From Gnetum montanum (lineage: Eukaryota > Streptophyta > Gnetopsida > Gnetales > Gnetaceae), in contig MNCI01009064.1 in NCBI GenBank assembly GCA_015680685.1, forward strand, positions 2,106-66,105: a stretch of DNA of 64,000 nt. The letters are read 5' to 3'. The notes beneath the pieces were generated by a model. It worked only from the letters and a program-made list of their open reading frames with translations. It was not told where the DNA came from and made no database searches. The translations under genes and the position numbers were made by a program. Below, piece after piece: positions 21,600 through 32,264 of this stretch. Within the stretch, counting starts at the first letter, position 1; every line of letters starts with the position of its first letter.

Positions 21600-24070
21600 A
21601 ACCTCTTAAAAGCTAGATTCATCCATCCAATTGTAGATAATGAGTGGATTAGCTAACTAGTGAATGTACTAAAGAAAGGGGACCAATGATAGATCTGCAT
21701 CAATTTTAGAATGTTGAACATGACAATATTCAAGGATTACTTTTCATTGCCATTTTTTTATCAAGTATTAGACATCATAATAGGTAATAAATATTACACC
21801 TTTATAGATGATTTGAGTGGCTATAACCAAGTCTAAATTGCACTTGAGGGACCATGCTAAAACAACTTACACATATGCAATACACCTGCTACCTTCAAAT
21901 GCTAGGTGTTAAGCATTTTCCAAAAGTAAATTGGCAATGTTGTTGGCAAATTGGAAAATGGGTTTAACCTTGAACAGATATTGGACTACCTAGAATAAGT
22001 ATTTAAGAGGTATGTAGAGATAAATTTAAAAGTCAATTAGCAAAAAATTCATCTCATGGTGAAGAAAGATATTTTTCTTTAGCATAAGATATTAGAGAAA
22101 GACATTGAGGTTGATCATGAGAAGATCAAGATGATCCAAGAATTTACAGAGAGACCTCAACTAGTGAAGGATCTAAGGTCATTCCTTAGACATACAAGGT
22201 ACTATAGGACCTTCATAGAGAATTTCTCAAAGATTGAAAAATCATTGGTAGGGCTAACAAAGAAATATTCACCTTTTGTTTTTCTCAATAATTATGAAAA
22301 AATATTTTAGTTTATTAAGTAAATACTTGTAGAAATTCCAATTTAACAAGCATCTAATTGGTTACAACATTTTCACATATGATGAATACATCTAATTACG
22401 CCTTGTATGGTCATGATTACATAGCTGGACAATTAGAAATGTCCATACTTCATTCAATGTATAAGCAGGAGCATTGCTAGTGCGCAAATCAACTACACCA
22501 CTACTAAAAATGAGCTAATAGAAATAGTGTATATGGTTTAGAAGTTTAGGCATTACTTGCTTGGACATCTAGTATTTGTGTATAATGATCATACCATAAT
22601 TTGGTTCCTACTGAATAAACCAATGGTGAGTTCCTAAATCATTCAATGGCTAGTGATTTTACAAGAATTCAACATCATAATGATTAAGAAGAAGAGGGTA
22701 GAAAATGTCATAGCAGATCATCTATCTAAATTACAATGGTATCATAAGGCTCATGAACAACCTTTATCAAAGTAATTCCTAGATGAAATCTTCTTTGCAA
22801 AGGCTACTACAATGTTCATATTGGTGATCACTCAATTCACAAACTATCTTACATACTTCAAGTAGTAAAAATTTCCTTTTGAGTGGGATAAATGCAAAAC
22901 TCAACAATTCTTATACCAAGCCAAATACTTTATGAAGATAGAGAAAAATCTCTACAAAATTTATGTTGAAGGCTTCATATGCTGCTATGTTCTAGAAGAG
23001 AACCAATTAAGAGTTATCCAATATGTATATGAAGGATCATGTGAAGGTTTCTACATTGAAAGTAGAACAATTTTCAAAATCTTGATTGCTAGTTATTTTT
23101 GGCTAACACTCTTTCAAAATGTACATAATTTTGCAAAGTCCATTAAGCATTGCTAACATGATGGTAGAGCATCGACATTTTTTAAAGGACCATAATAATA
23201 ATAATATATATATATATATATATAACCACTGGAGTCTTTTGATCAATGAGGGATTAGTTTCATGGGTTCTATCACTACTTTAAATGACAAATCCTACATA
23301 ATTTTTACTCTCAACTATTGCACAAAGTGGGCTAAAGTAGTTGGAGTAACTGATTACATTGCATTAATACTTGCTAAGTTCTTTGAGCAACATGTGGTAA
23401 ATAGGTTTAGCATGTTAGGGGGATTAATGTATAATAATTACACATACTTCATAGGGCTAACATTCAAAAAGTTAATGTAATGCTTATGGGTGAAACATAA
23501 GCTAATTACATCATACCACCACCAAGCCAACAGATAAGCCTAAGTTACAAACCATGATATAACCCATATACTAATACATATAGTTAGTAAATATAGGAAG
23601 TATTGGAATACCAAACTAAATTATTCTCTTTAGGCTTATAGATCAACCTAGAAACTTTCTATTAATTATTCTTCTTATGAATTAGTGTATGGAATTTTTT
23701 CCAAATTGCCAATTCAAACTAAACGTTGTATTCTAAATACTGCATATGACTTGGACCTAGACCTTACCTTAGCATAATGTGAGAGATTAACAAACATGAA
23801 TTTGCTAAACGAGAATACAATGATAGCCCTCATGCATAATGAAGTCTAAAAAGTCTATAATAAGCAAATACACAATCTTAGAATTAGACACTTAGATCTT
23901 AGACCAGATGATAAGGTCCTTTCCTGCAACCCAAATCATATACCTCAATCTACTAATTTCTAAATGCATTTAATGCATTTGGGAGGATTCAACTTAGTTT
24001 ACAAAATTAATAGGCCTTGTGTACTACAAATTTATCATCCATCTAACCCACCTAATTTTATTCTAGTAAA
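21600..24070 (+). pseudogene. pol: Element E pol: RT, RNase H and integrase remnants
   Basis: RT (about 21,620-22,300) is visible as IDDLSGYNQV, LEQILDYLE, VNxQKIHLMVKKDIFL and HTRYYRTFIENFSK, close to C2. RNase H (22,370-22,740) has a NYTTTKNELIEIVYM-like piece and KKRVENVIADHLSKLQW. Integrase includes open pieces at 22,932-23,156 and 23,262-23,480: FMGSITTLNDKSYIIF, then VVNRFSMLGGLMYNN where family members have an SDNG-type motif. The C-terminal part runs to about 24,070. Dozens of stops make it older-looking than C2. A TA microsatellite lies inside the integrase. Confidence 0.8.
23192..23224. repeat. AAT/AT microsatellite
   Basis: A run of aat units followed by about eleven ta units, inside the integrase remnant of E. 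It interrupts the reading frame and is probably a secondary expansion. Confidence 0.9.
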
Positions 24071-27000
24071 CATATAATAAATGAAGTCATTTTAAGAGTC
24101 TTATCAATTCAATGTCTCTAACACGTCCACACCTGTCATTGTCAAATCCATCTTTCACATTTCCTTCCTAAAACTTAGTCGTGGTGGAGATCCTTTGGTT
24201 TGGGCTGAAAGCATTTTCATCTTTTTATTTTATAATTGTTTATTTTACTATTTCAAATAATTTTTTAATTTCTTAAATATTTTTACAATTCTTTATATGC
24301 TTTCTATTTATTATAATTTTTCATTTTCTTTTATAATTTTATAATTTCTTTAAGTTATTTTGAATTTTTTTTCATAAAGTTATTAATTTTGTGTAGGAAT
24401 CAAGTTTGTTATTGTAATTATGCTTTATGATAACAAACTATTGAAGGAGTAATTAGGTATAATAGTGAGATCATAATATTCATCCCTTCATTTTCATTAA
24501 TAAGAGGTTATTACAATGGAAATAATATGATCCTTATCATATTTAAGATTAGAATTTTAACCACCATGATCATCTATCTTGAAGGAAGAATGAAGGACCA
24601 AAAGGGTTGAATAAGGGTATGTCATCGAGGGGATTGGTTAATTTCTTAGTCTTTAGCTTATGTTCCACTGGTACCATGTTGCTACATTACCACTTATGTC
24701 ATTATTTATTCCTTGGTACTATTATTTAAGTAACTAGATAGGCATATGACTAATTTCTAGAGGTAATTTTATGATAAGTGATAAGTCTTGGTTTGATGAA
24801 TTGCATTGATGTAGGGTTTTCTTTCTCAATGTATTAGCATGGATGCAAGCACAATAGATGCCTATATAAATGTGCACACCCATTATATTTATGAAATTAT
24901 TTAGTTAGTGACATACGAAACTATTGGCAACCATTTGGGATGTGATTGCCAATGGGTGGGAGCCTCATGGTCTTGTGACCTTGGAAAGTCATGGGATCGA
25001 AGGTGTTCTTCAAACAAGGTTTAGGTGCTTGCTGGTCTCTAGCAATACCAAGGCCTAGATACCTCCAAATAAAATATGTAGTTATGAAATGTACTAGACA
25101 TGAGCATGTGTCTACTATTGCGAATGTTAAAATGGTAGGGTTATGTAAAAACTGTAATCAACTATCATAAAAGAGATTCAAATAACTTTAAAAAACACTA
25201 TGAGTTATTGAAGGTTCCTATTTTATTCAATCATTTATTCTATACGGTCCCTATAGTATGCTACTTGTAATAAATAAAATTTTGCAAAAACATTTTAGCA
25301 CAATTCTGCCAATCTACTCCTAATTTCCCTCAAAGAGAAAGTTCCACAAGAAAACTAGAAATAAAGCGAGATTCAATGGCCTTAGAAATACAAAGAGAAG
25401 AAAGCAGATTTGTGTGAAATCTCAAATATTTAAGCAAGATAAATTGATACAAGTAAACACTTTGCAATAAAGCTATTCCTAATTCAATAACTATGAATTG
25501 TTCAAACTTTCTGAGCTCAATAAGCAATTTCATAAAGAAAATCTTATTATACTACCTAAAATTGTTGCATAAACAACAAAGTATAAGTCTCTATTTTGGC
25601 TAGTTAATAAATTTCAAATATTGAATTTAACAAAGCTTTCAAAAGGATTTGAAAATTTCTTTATTGAAATACCAAGGTAATACACTTTAAAAAATAAAAA
25701 AGCTATTTCAGTCCCATCAAAATCCCAAAGATTTTCCTAGATGCTCTATGCTTAAAATAGGCAATTTCATTAAGACTACTATTAAATTGTTGTTGAGGCT
25801 TTTCAACAACATAAGCTCCTCTATGGAAAATCTTAAAAGGAGTCTAATATTGTGCAAAAATAGAGCTATAAAAGCAATCTAGGATAAATCCAAAAATTAA
25901 ATGCCAAGATCGATACTATCTAAACCATTAGCTAAGTAACTAAAACAAAATGGGAAGAAATGAACTCACGGGATTAAAACAAAGCAACCAAATTGATATC
26001 TTTATCAAGCCATCTTACAAACAATTTTCAACTGTACCCTTAAAGTTGTATTATAGTGACTTTGGGTAGTTACAATAAGCATGAAAAGTTAAGGGTATTA
26101 CAAATATCTTAGGAATATAAATATTTAACTACCTTAGAAGATAAAGCTTCCATGGGGATTATGAGAAATTTGAGCTATGGTTGCCGACTATTCCCTTGGT
26201 AACAAATATCATAAAAGTCACATAAGGAGTTACAAAAAAAATTGGAGAAATACATACTACAATCGATGAGTGTCTTTTCAAGTGCACACATTTAGGAAAT
26301 TTAGTTAGGTTCTTTATACATCCTCCATATGAAAATTAACTTAGGTTAAATAAAGCTCCATAGACCTACATAGCCATTGCTATATGCGCATGTATTATCT
26401 TCTTAAAATTATATCATAACTTATGGCCTCCATGGTATAAGAAATATTTTTAATAATGCTTCATCCAAACTTTCCTAAAAACAAAATGCAATTTCTATAG
26501 TGTTGTTTGGGTGCAAGGGTTTGTTGCTACCATGTTGCCATTGTTATGCTACCCTCACTGCCATGTTGCTTGTGGGCATGTAACCGATGCAGGAGTGGCG
26601 TCTCCATGGCAAGGAACCACATGTTAAAACCATAACTTCATCTGGCATCCTTGGCACGTTGATTTATGGTTTGGTAATTGTATAGCTATTTAAAATGCAT
26701 GGAGCTCTACCTGTTGGCTCATCTTTATCCTGCAACCACCGGTGCTCCCAATCCCATTACTATTGGTACAAGCTATGTCTTCAACTAATCATGGTCTCCG
26801 CATTAGCACCACCTACGTCATTACTATTGACATTGAAATTTGAACTACTCATTTATTTCAAATTATTTATTTAGGGTTTGCAATTGGCACTCTCTAAGCT
26901 AGATTGAATTGTCATTAAGCATTCCTAATTTTTTGGCTTTACCCTAGCTATGTTGCCAACACTGCCACACATTAGGGTTATCCATTTTCATTCAAAATTT

Positions 27001-27549
27001 TAGTTGTTGATGTTAATTTTTTCTGCATGCAAGTGAGTGAGGAATTCATTGGTTTTGATAAAGTGTAAGGAAGAACCATGATGCAATGTTACTAAAAAAC
27101 ATCAATTTTCTTCTTGAACAGATGTCATTTCTCAGTTAGCAAAAAAAATACACTTGATGATGATGAACTGTGTTAATCATTTCTACCCTTGTTGAAGCAA
27201 GGTTTTGTATTTGATAATACTAACTCCTAATTTGTTGCTACTCTAGTAACTTTGAAATAATTTCATAGATTAATAATAGACCTTCACTATTCCCTGGTTT
27301 CAATTATCTTTTTCATTTTACAGAGTAGGAAATCATAGAGGATTTTTCTTCATAACGTTGTAGTACACCTTAACTTTGCACTTGTCAAATTTGGTTGCAT
27401 CCTAGCTATGGGTTTTTTTCTAAATGCTTATTTTAAATTGATTATTTCCACCAGAATCTATAACATAAGGACTTTGTAATAGGCTTATCTTGAATGCCCA
27501 AAAAAAAATATTGGTTGCTAGTGTATCCATTTAAACTTGAAGGTCCAAA
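24071..27549. other. AT-rich stretch, mostly unassigned (E 3' region and beyond)
   Basis: It opens with a tagtcgtggtggagatcc tract (about 24,176) like the tagtcatgggggagatgg that follows C2 pol at 54,427, so the first part is probably the 3' untranslated region of E. A TATA-like cctatataaatg lies at about 24,852 in a patch that is not AT-rich (to about 25,090), possibly an LTR piece. A second less AT-rich patch is 26,500-26,900. The minus-strand frame 25,330-25,533 resembles nothing I know. E's 3' LTR should be here but I could not place it. Confidence 0.4.
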
Positions 27550-28390
27550 GATACTATGAATTGAGAAACAATTCATCCCATATTCCAAATTACAAGTTTA
27601 ACCAAAAGAGTAGCACTAAATAAACAATTTTCCAAAGCATATATTTTCCTCTTATATATTTTTAAATCCATTTATTTCATATTTTTGTTCCATAAAATGG
27701 CCAAAATGTGCCAATAGAAACTTGATTAATTTATTTTTGTAATATTTAAAATATGTCATTGAGTATCTACAATGTTAATCAAGTGGATTATATGACATTT
27801 TATTTGAGTGATCATGTACCTGAATAAGTTTCCATGATGACAAAAAAATGAAGATCTAGTTCCTTCATTGTAGCACTTAACATTAGTTTAATGTTCTTTT
27901 TAATTGCATTTTAATTTTAATTTTTCATTGAATTTCAAGTACATAGTTTATTATTTTACTTTCATCGCACTTAACTATATCACATAAGGATAACTAACTT
28001 TGAGCATAAGCAAGTTTAATACTTAGTACTCCAAACAATGCACTACTTGGTATGCCCAACAATGGGTACTTGGTAATCTAGTGATGTTAGTATAAGTTCA
28101 AAATATCTATAATGAGTTAGGAATGAATACTTGATGCATAGGCTAGATAAGATTTATTTCTTACACTTATATTTAATAATTAGAAATTTAAATATTTTAT
28201 CATATGTCTCGATCATACTTAATCATATGAACTAGCCCCCCACAAGTGTGATTAGGAAGATAGTGACTAGTAATCTACCACTAAGCTATCTAGATAATGA
28301 TACTAGTCTTAGTCCATGGAATTTGATTAGATCATGTGTGAATGCTTATTACTTGTATGGTTGGGCATAGGAGACTCTCACTACTCATCA
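27550..28390 (+). mobile_element. 5' LTR of Athila-like element F
   Basis: The right end is clear: acta-CTCATCA followed by a decayed PBS and then gaggactagtgctagtgttt, matching C3's actcatca...gggacagtgctagttattt. The interior aligns with C3 (a gagtg...gtac...ttcattgtagca stretch at about 27,800-27,880 against 62,430-62,495). The left edge is not sharp; a tatgaattgag near 27,554 is a possible start by length and similarity. This LTR is more diverged than those of C2 or C3. Confidence 0.65.
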
Positions 28391-28391
28391 T

Positions 28392-28409
28392 TGGTGTTAT
28401 TTTTGAGGA
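28392..28409 (+). promoter_or_regulatory. Primer binding site of F, heavily decayed
   Basis: tggtgttatttttgagga matches the Athila tRNA-Asp site TGGCGCCGTTGCCGGGGA at 10 of 18 positions. All eight mismatches are C-to-T or G-to-A. Identity is supported by its position one base after CTCATCA and by the conserved sequence downstream. Confidence 0.6.
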
Positions 28410-28918
28410 CTAGTGCTAGTGTTTTAGATAGTTAGGATTATTCAAGAAGCACTATTAGAGCCCAAAATGATTTATAATTTCAAAATAATAATGTTTTAGT
28501 TAAGAGACACTTATCAATTACAAAATGTCTTTTTTTTCATAAGGTAGATTTCCCATTTGTTGATGATTTAGTAAGGGGATATGACAAAATCATTAAAAAT
28601 TAAGAAGAGGTACCACAAAAATGAAAGTGGTCTACTAGCATTTGGATTCATACTATCTAGAATTCACTGTCATTCTTCATGAAGATGATCAACTATGATG
28701 GAGGAATCTAGAATATAACATAGTGTTGTCACTTAATCATTTAGTTCCATCAATGCTCATGGTAGCATTGATAAAGTTGGAACTTGAAGTAGTTACTCCA
28801 TACTACAAAATGGTTAATGAAATGTCCAAGCCTTACCATATCATTGAGCCCTAACTATGAACTGATTATTTCATGGAGGCACATCATGAAGCTTCATAGG
28901 GAAATAAGGCTACCATTA
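28410..28918 (+). other. F leader and gag start, left of the C2 insertion
   Basis: Untranslated leader and probably the first codons of a decayed gag; no frame stays open. The sequence stops at 28,918 where C2 begins, and gag-like sequence resumes at 57,372. I cannot point to a clean target-site duplication for C2 here. Confidence 0.5.
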
Positions 28919-29785
28919 TAATGAATCACCATTTTTTTCTACCATGACATCACATACGAGATGTCAAAGCCACGACATCACGTATGCAACATCAAGGCCT
29001 TAATCTGATGTCAAATATCCGACGTCAGGGTGTATACCCGAAGTCTATAAATACCATGCCTAGGCTCCAGTTTTGAGCAGTTTTTGATAGTCAGTATTTA
29101 GTCATTCTTAGTCAAAGTAGTGAAGCTCTTGCAATTTCTTCATCTCAGAGTTAGAATATTTTCTGAGTGCCTACAAAAGGAGTCTAAAGTATGTACGGTT
29201 CTTTGTTTCAGCACTGATGTGCCTGAGCATAGCAGTGTGATAAGAATAAAATGAACTCTTTTGACAATCCTTGCAGCACTGAGAATAGCTTAATATTTTC
29301 TTTATTGCACTTTACTTTATTGTTCTTTCTTTTAATGCATTTCAATTAAGTAATTTATTGCCAACAGTTAATGAACACAAGCACGACCACTTCAAGCATT
29401 CATATAGTACTTGGTAACCTAGCAATGCTTAATGTTTGGTAGCCCAATAGTGCTATATGTGTTCAGGAAAGTGGGGCGGTTACTTGTGTTAGGCTAGCTA
29501 GGCAGGAGACATTAGTTTTCAATCTACTATACCCTTATTCTTATTATAGGCAATTACATCCATAAAAGATAAAATGACAAAAATTCATATACCTCAATTA
29601 CACTTAAACCATACCCTTGAGCCTCACAAGTGTAGTTGAGAAGACAACAAACATTCTCAACGTCGTTTCACTTCCTAGAGAGACTAGTGTACGAGATAAC
29701 TATAGGTCCACGAAATTCAACCGGATCATGCATAATGCTGTAGTGATTCATATGGTTGGATGTAGGGATATCTCGCCGCTCATCA
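28919..29785 (+). mobile_element. 5' LTR of Athila-like element C2
   Basis: 867 bp, starting taatgaatcacc (TGATGAATC in the 3' copy) and ending ccgctCATCA directly before the PBS. It pairs with the 3' LTR at 56,522-57,371 along its whole length, with scattered differences, mostly transitions. The TATA box tctataaata is at about 29,044-29,053. The dyad block is at 28,944-29,028 (gacatcacgtatgcaacatc and two variants). A poly-pyrimidine stretch follows the start. Confidence 0.9.
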
Positions 29786-29786
29786 T

Positions 29787-29804
29787 TGGCATCGTTGTTG
29801 GGGA
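29787..29804 (+). promoter_or_regulatory. Primer binding site of C2 (tRNA-Asp type)
   Basis: tggcatcgttgttgggga matches TGGCGCCGTTGCCGGGGA at 14 of 18 positions, all mismatches being transitions, one base after the LTR end. This supports the Athila assignment made from the RT. Confidence 0.85.
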
Positions 29805-30139
29805 CCTTTTTGTTGTTTTATGCACTATCTAGGACCTAGTGAAATTATTTAAATCATTGGAATGAACCTCAGAGTCATATTTTATTTTACAATTACTACA
29901 ACAAATTCTCATAGCACACTGTGATTTTTATTTCACTAACCAAAAATTTCTTCTTCTCACAGGAGCGCTTCTCCACCCAAGGCTAACAATGTTCATTCAA
30001 CAAAGCCTCAACAGTACCAAATCATATATACTCACCCTAATGAGTATGTGCCAAACTTCACCTTCATCCTACACTAGGATGAACAACTGCAATGGCGTAA
30101 CATGGAGGGCAACATTATGTTGCCATCCAATCATGCTAC
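29805..30139 (+). pseudogene. gag: C2 leader and gag N-terminal part, cut by Tat-B
   Basis: Leader, then a readable stretch from about 29,990 (NVHSTKPQQYQIIYTHPNEY in one frame) to a P-S-N-H-A at 30,139. The frame resumes as P-T-M-L-Y-Q-M after Tat-B at 48,605. It contains few charged repeats and no named domain; by position it is the gag N-terminus. Confidence 0.65.
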
Positions 30140-30388
30140 TGAAACACCATAAAATTTTAGGACCCTCATGCTTTAGTAGAGTCTTGGAATTTGGGCAAGG
30201 ATTTCCACAAGTGCAACGTCATGATGGGCCGACAGAACAGTAGGCACCGAGGATAGACTGTACAGTCTGGCAAGTTTTCTATCTCCAGGATTGATAGGCT
30301 TGTTGGACTCTCCAACCTGCCCAACCAGACAATTGACCCGACTGGCAGTCTACCCAAGGACCATGATAGGAGTTGTTGAAAGTGTTCA

Positions 30389-30482
30389 GGATGAGCAAAA
30401 TAGTTTAACAAGTTTTCTAGCATAAAAATCTACTNGGGATGAGCAAAATAGTTTAACAAGTTTTCTAGCATAAAAATCTACT
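30389..30482. repeat. Exact 46-bp duplication around a single N
   Basis: Bases 30,389-30,434 and 30,437-30,482 are identical and separated by n (30,435) and one g. The 3' LTR has this segment once (about 47,212-47,260). This is the pattern of two contigs joined without merging their overlap, so it is probably not biological. Confidence 0.85.
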
Positions 30483-30816
30483 ACGCTACGCAGCGTAGCA
30501 AGCCTCGAAGAGATCAACCAAGCATCCAAGATGTAAGTTGATGACAAGTTGGTCTTCTAAAGAATTTTCCCATGTTGCAACCATCAAGCAAGCTTGCTCC
30601 ACCAACACAAGGTGCTACGCTATGCAGCGTAGCAGAGCATAACAAGGACAAAGCGCACAAAGGCCCCCCTTTGCCAAGCAACTCCAAAAGAAGACTGCAC
30701 TTGCCAACGATTCGACCTCCAAAACTGGTTGTCCCACTTAGCCCTCAGGCCTCGAGCAAGGTTTCTTGGTAAAAAATGGTAGATTGAACAAGGAAGCATG
30801 ATACACTAGCTGCTGC

Positions 30817-31023
30817 GCTATGCTACGCTACGTAGCATAGCAACAATGCAAAAAATGATAGAAATGTTCCAAAGATGAGTTCAACAAGTCCAAAGGCTTT
30901 TCGGCATGAAGGACAAAATTTGCAATTGTTTGCCTGACCAAGCCTCACACAAATGCTCTTAGCTCCTACACATGTTTTCTGTCAAGACCGGTGGCTATGC
31001 TATGCTACGCTACGTAGCATAGC
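30817..31023. repeat. Two identical 25-bp hairpins in the Tat-B 5' LTR
   Basis: Each copy (30,817-30,841 and 30,999-31,023) has a perfect 11-bp stem, gctatgctacg with cgtagcatagc, around a cta loop. They are direct copies 182 bp apart. The 3' LTR has one related copy near 47,592-47,613, flanked on the left like the first copy and on the right like the second. Confidence 0.85.
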
Positions 31024-32024
31024 ACAGTGTAGCGAGCAGTTACTTACGCTACAACACTGTGCTGAATAGCGTGGGTAGTGCAATGCTGGCATGGAGGCAT
31101 CAAGATGTCTTTGGTTAGCTCTATAACTTGTTGGCAATGATTATTCTCACCCTGATATCTCTTTGGCAGACAAAATCAGCAAGTTTGCTTCATTTTTCAT
31201 ACCCCTGATCAATCCCCAAAAAATTGTTCCTACGTTTCACCCTGCTTGCAAGAGTAGGGAAGACGTAGTCCTAGAGCATAAGCTCCATTTTTCTTGCATT
31301 GTTGGCACACTGGATTTTGGCACATGTAATTTCAGCAGTATGGTCACAGCATAACAAAGCTCACCTCCAGCATCGCACACCTACATAGTACAACCATGTT
31401 TGCACCTTGTGGGGGCCCAGGACACGTGGCATCCAAACCACTTTTTTCTCCTACTCCTAGCCCTATAAATACCCTAGCAAAAAACACTCGAGGGGTTGGC
31501 AAAAAACATTGGCTTAGGTTGGCCTTTTGTATTGATTGGCTTTTACGTTGGCTATCGGAGAGCATAGTTGGCAATTTTTTAGCACTCTGGTTGGCTTTGA
31601 CTTTGCTGGTCAGCTCTACAGTTCAGAGATCTGCGACCATACTACTCTATGTAAGTTGTGCCTCTTCTGTGTTGCGTGTTCTGTTGTACACCTTTTAGCA
31701 AAGCAAAGGATCAAACCCACGACCTTGGGACGATGCACTTTCTCACCCAAGTCTATTTTGTTGTTTGCTTGCTATTATCATTGTTTTGCATTATTTTCAT
31801 CGTTTTACATTTATTGATCATCGATTTACTTCACATACATCACTTCCAAACAAACTTTTATAAAAGGTTAAGATACACTAATTAAGTCCATGTCTGATCA
31901 ACCAGACTATTCAAGGCACTCTGCTTTCGTTTCTCTCTAGCACAGCCCTCGCATGGATTCGAGGTTAAACTTTTCGCCGAGCAACCTCTCGGTGTTCTAG
32001 CCACTGAGGTTTTCGATCGCAACA

Positions 32025-32264
32025 GTTTTTGGTGATAGAAGGAGGGCCTTTTTGTGTCCTTTCTGCATCTTTCGGGTAGTCCTACATGTTGTCTATACCT
32101 CATCACCTACTAGCGTAGACGTGACACCCTTGTGGTTGTCTACGCATTGTGTGGTGCAGACTGGTCGCAATGACAGTTCCTTTGAAACTTGGTAGGACAA
32201 AAACCCTCCAATCGCTTATTGATCTATGTGTTTCTCATTCGTGATTTCCTTTTGATCACTCAAA
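32025..32264 (+). promoter_or_regulatory. Tat-B primer binding site and leader
   Basis: A tggtgatagaaggaggg stretch at 32,030-32,046 begins with the TGG expected of a PBS, a few bases after the LTR end. I cannot name the tRNA with confidence. The following 200 bp to the gag ATG at 32,265 have no gene. Confidence 0.55.

Larger units (their letters stand above)
30140..32024 (+). mobile_element. 5' LTR of Tat-B
   Basis: Starts TGAAACACCATAAAATTTT and ends near tcgatcgcaaca. It matches the 3' LTR throughout but is about 240 bp longer. Of this, 48 bp come from the duplicated sequence around the N at 30,435, and 182 bp lie between two identical 25-bp hairpins (30,817-30,841 and 30,999-31,023). The TATA box cctataaatacc is at 31,462-31,472. 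The U3 is studded with tagcgtagc / gctacgct words. The R/U5 region contains long plus-strand frames (31,396-31,885) that have no coding meaning I can find. Confidence 0.9.

Noticed and set aside
23192-23224. Origin-like AT tract
   Set aside because: It is a simple AAT/AT microsatellite inside an integrase remnant.
24840-25090. Complete LTR with TATA box
   Set aside because: A TATA-like site exists, but I found neither paired ends nor a PBS, polypurine tract or second copy in the window.
31396-31885. Overlapping plus-strand frames with hydrophobic segments, also at 47,752-48,472
   Set aside because: They lie in the R/U5 part of the Tat-B LTRs; similarity between them is LTR identity and no ATG context or domain supports a gene.
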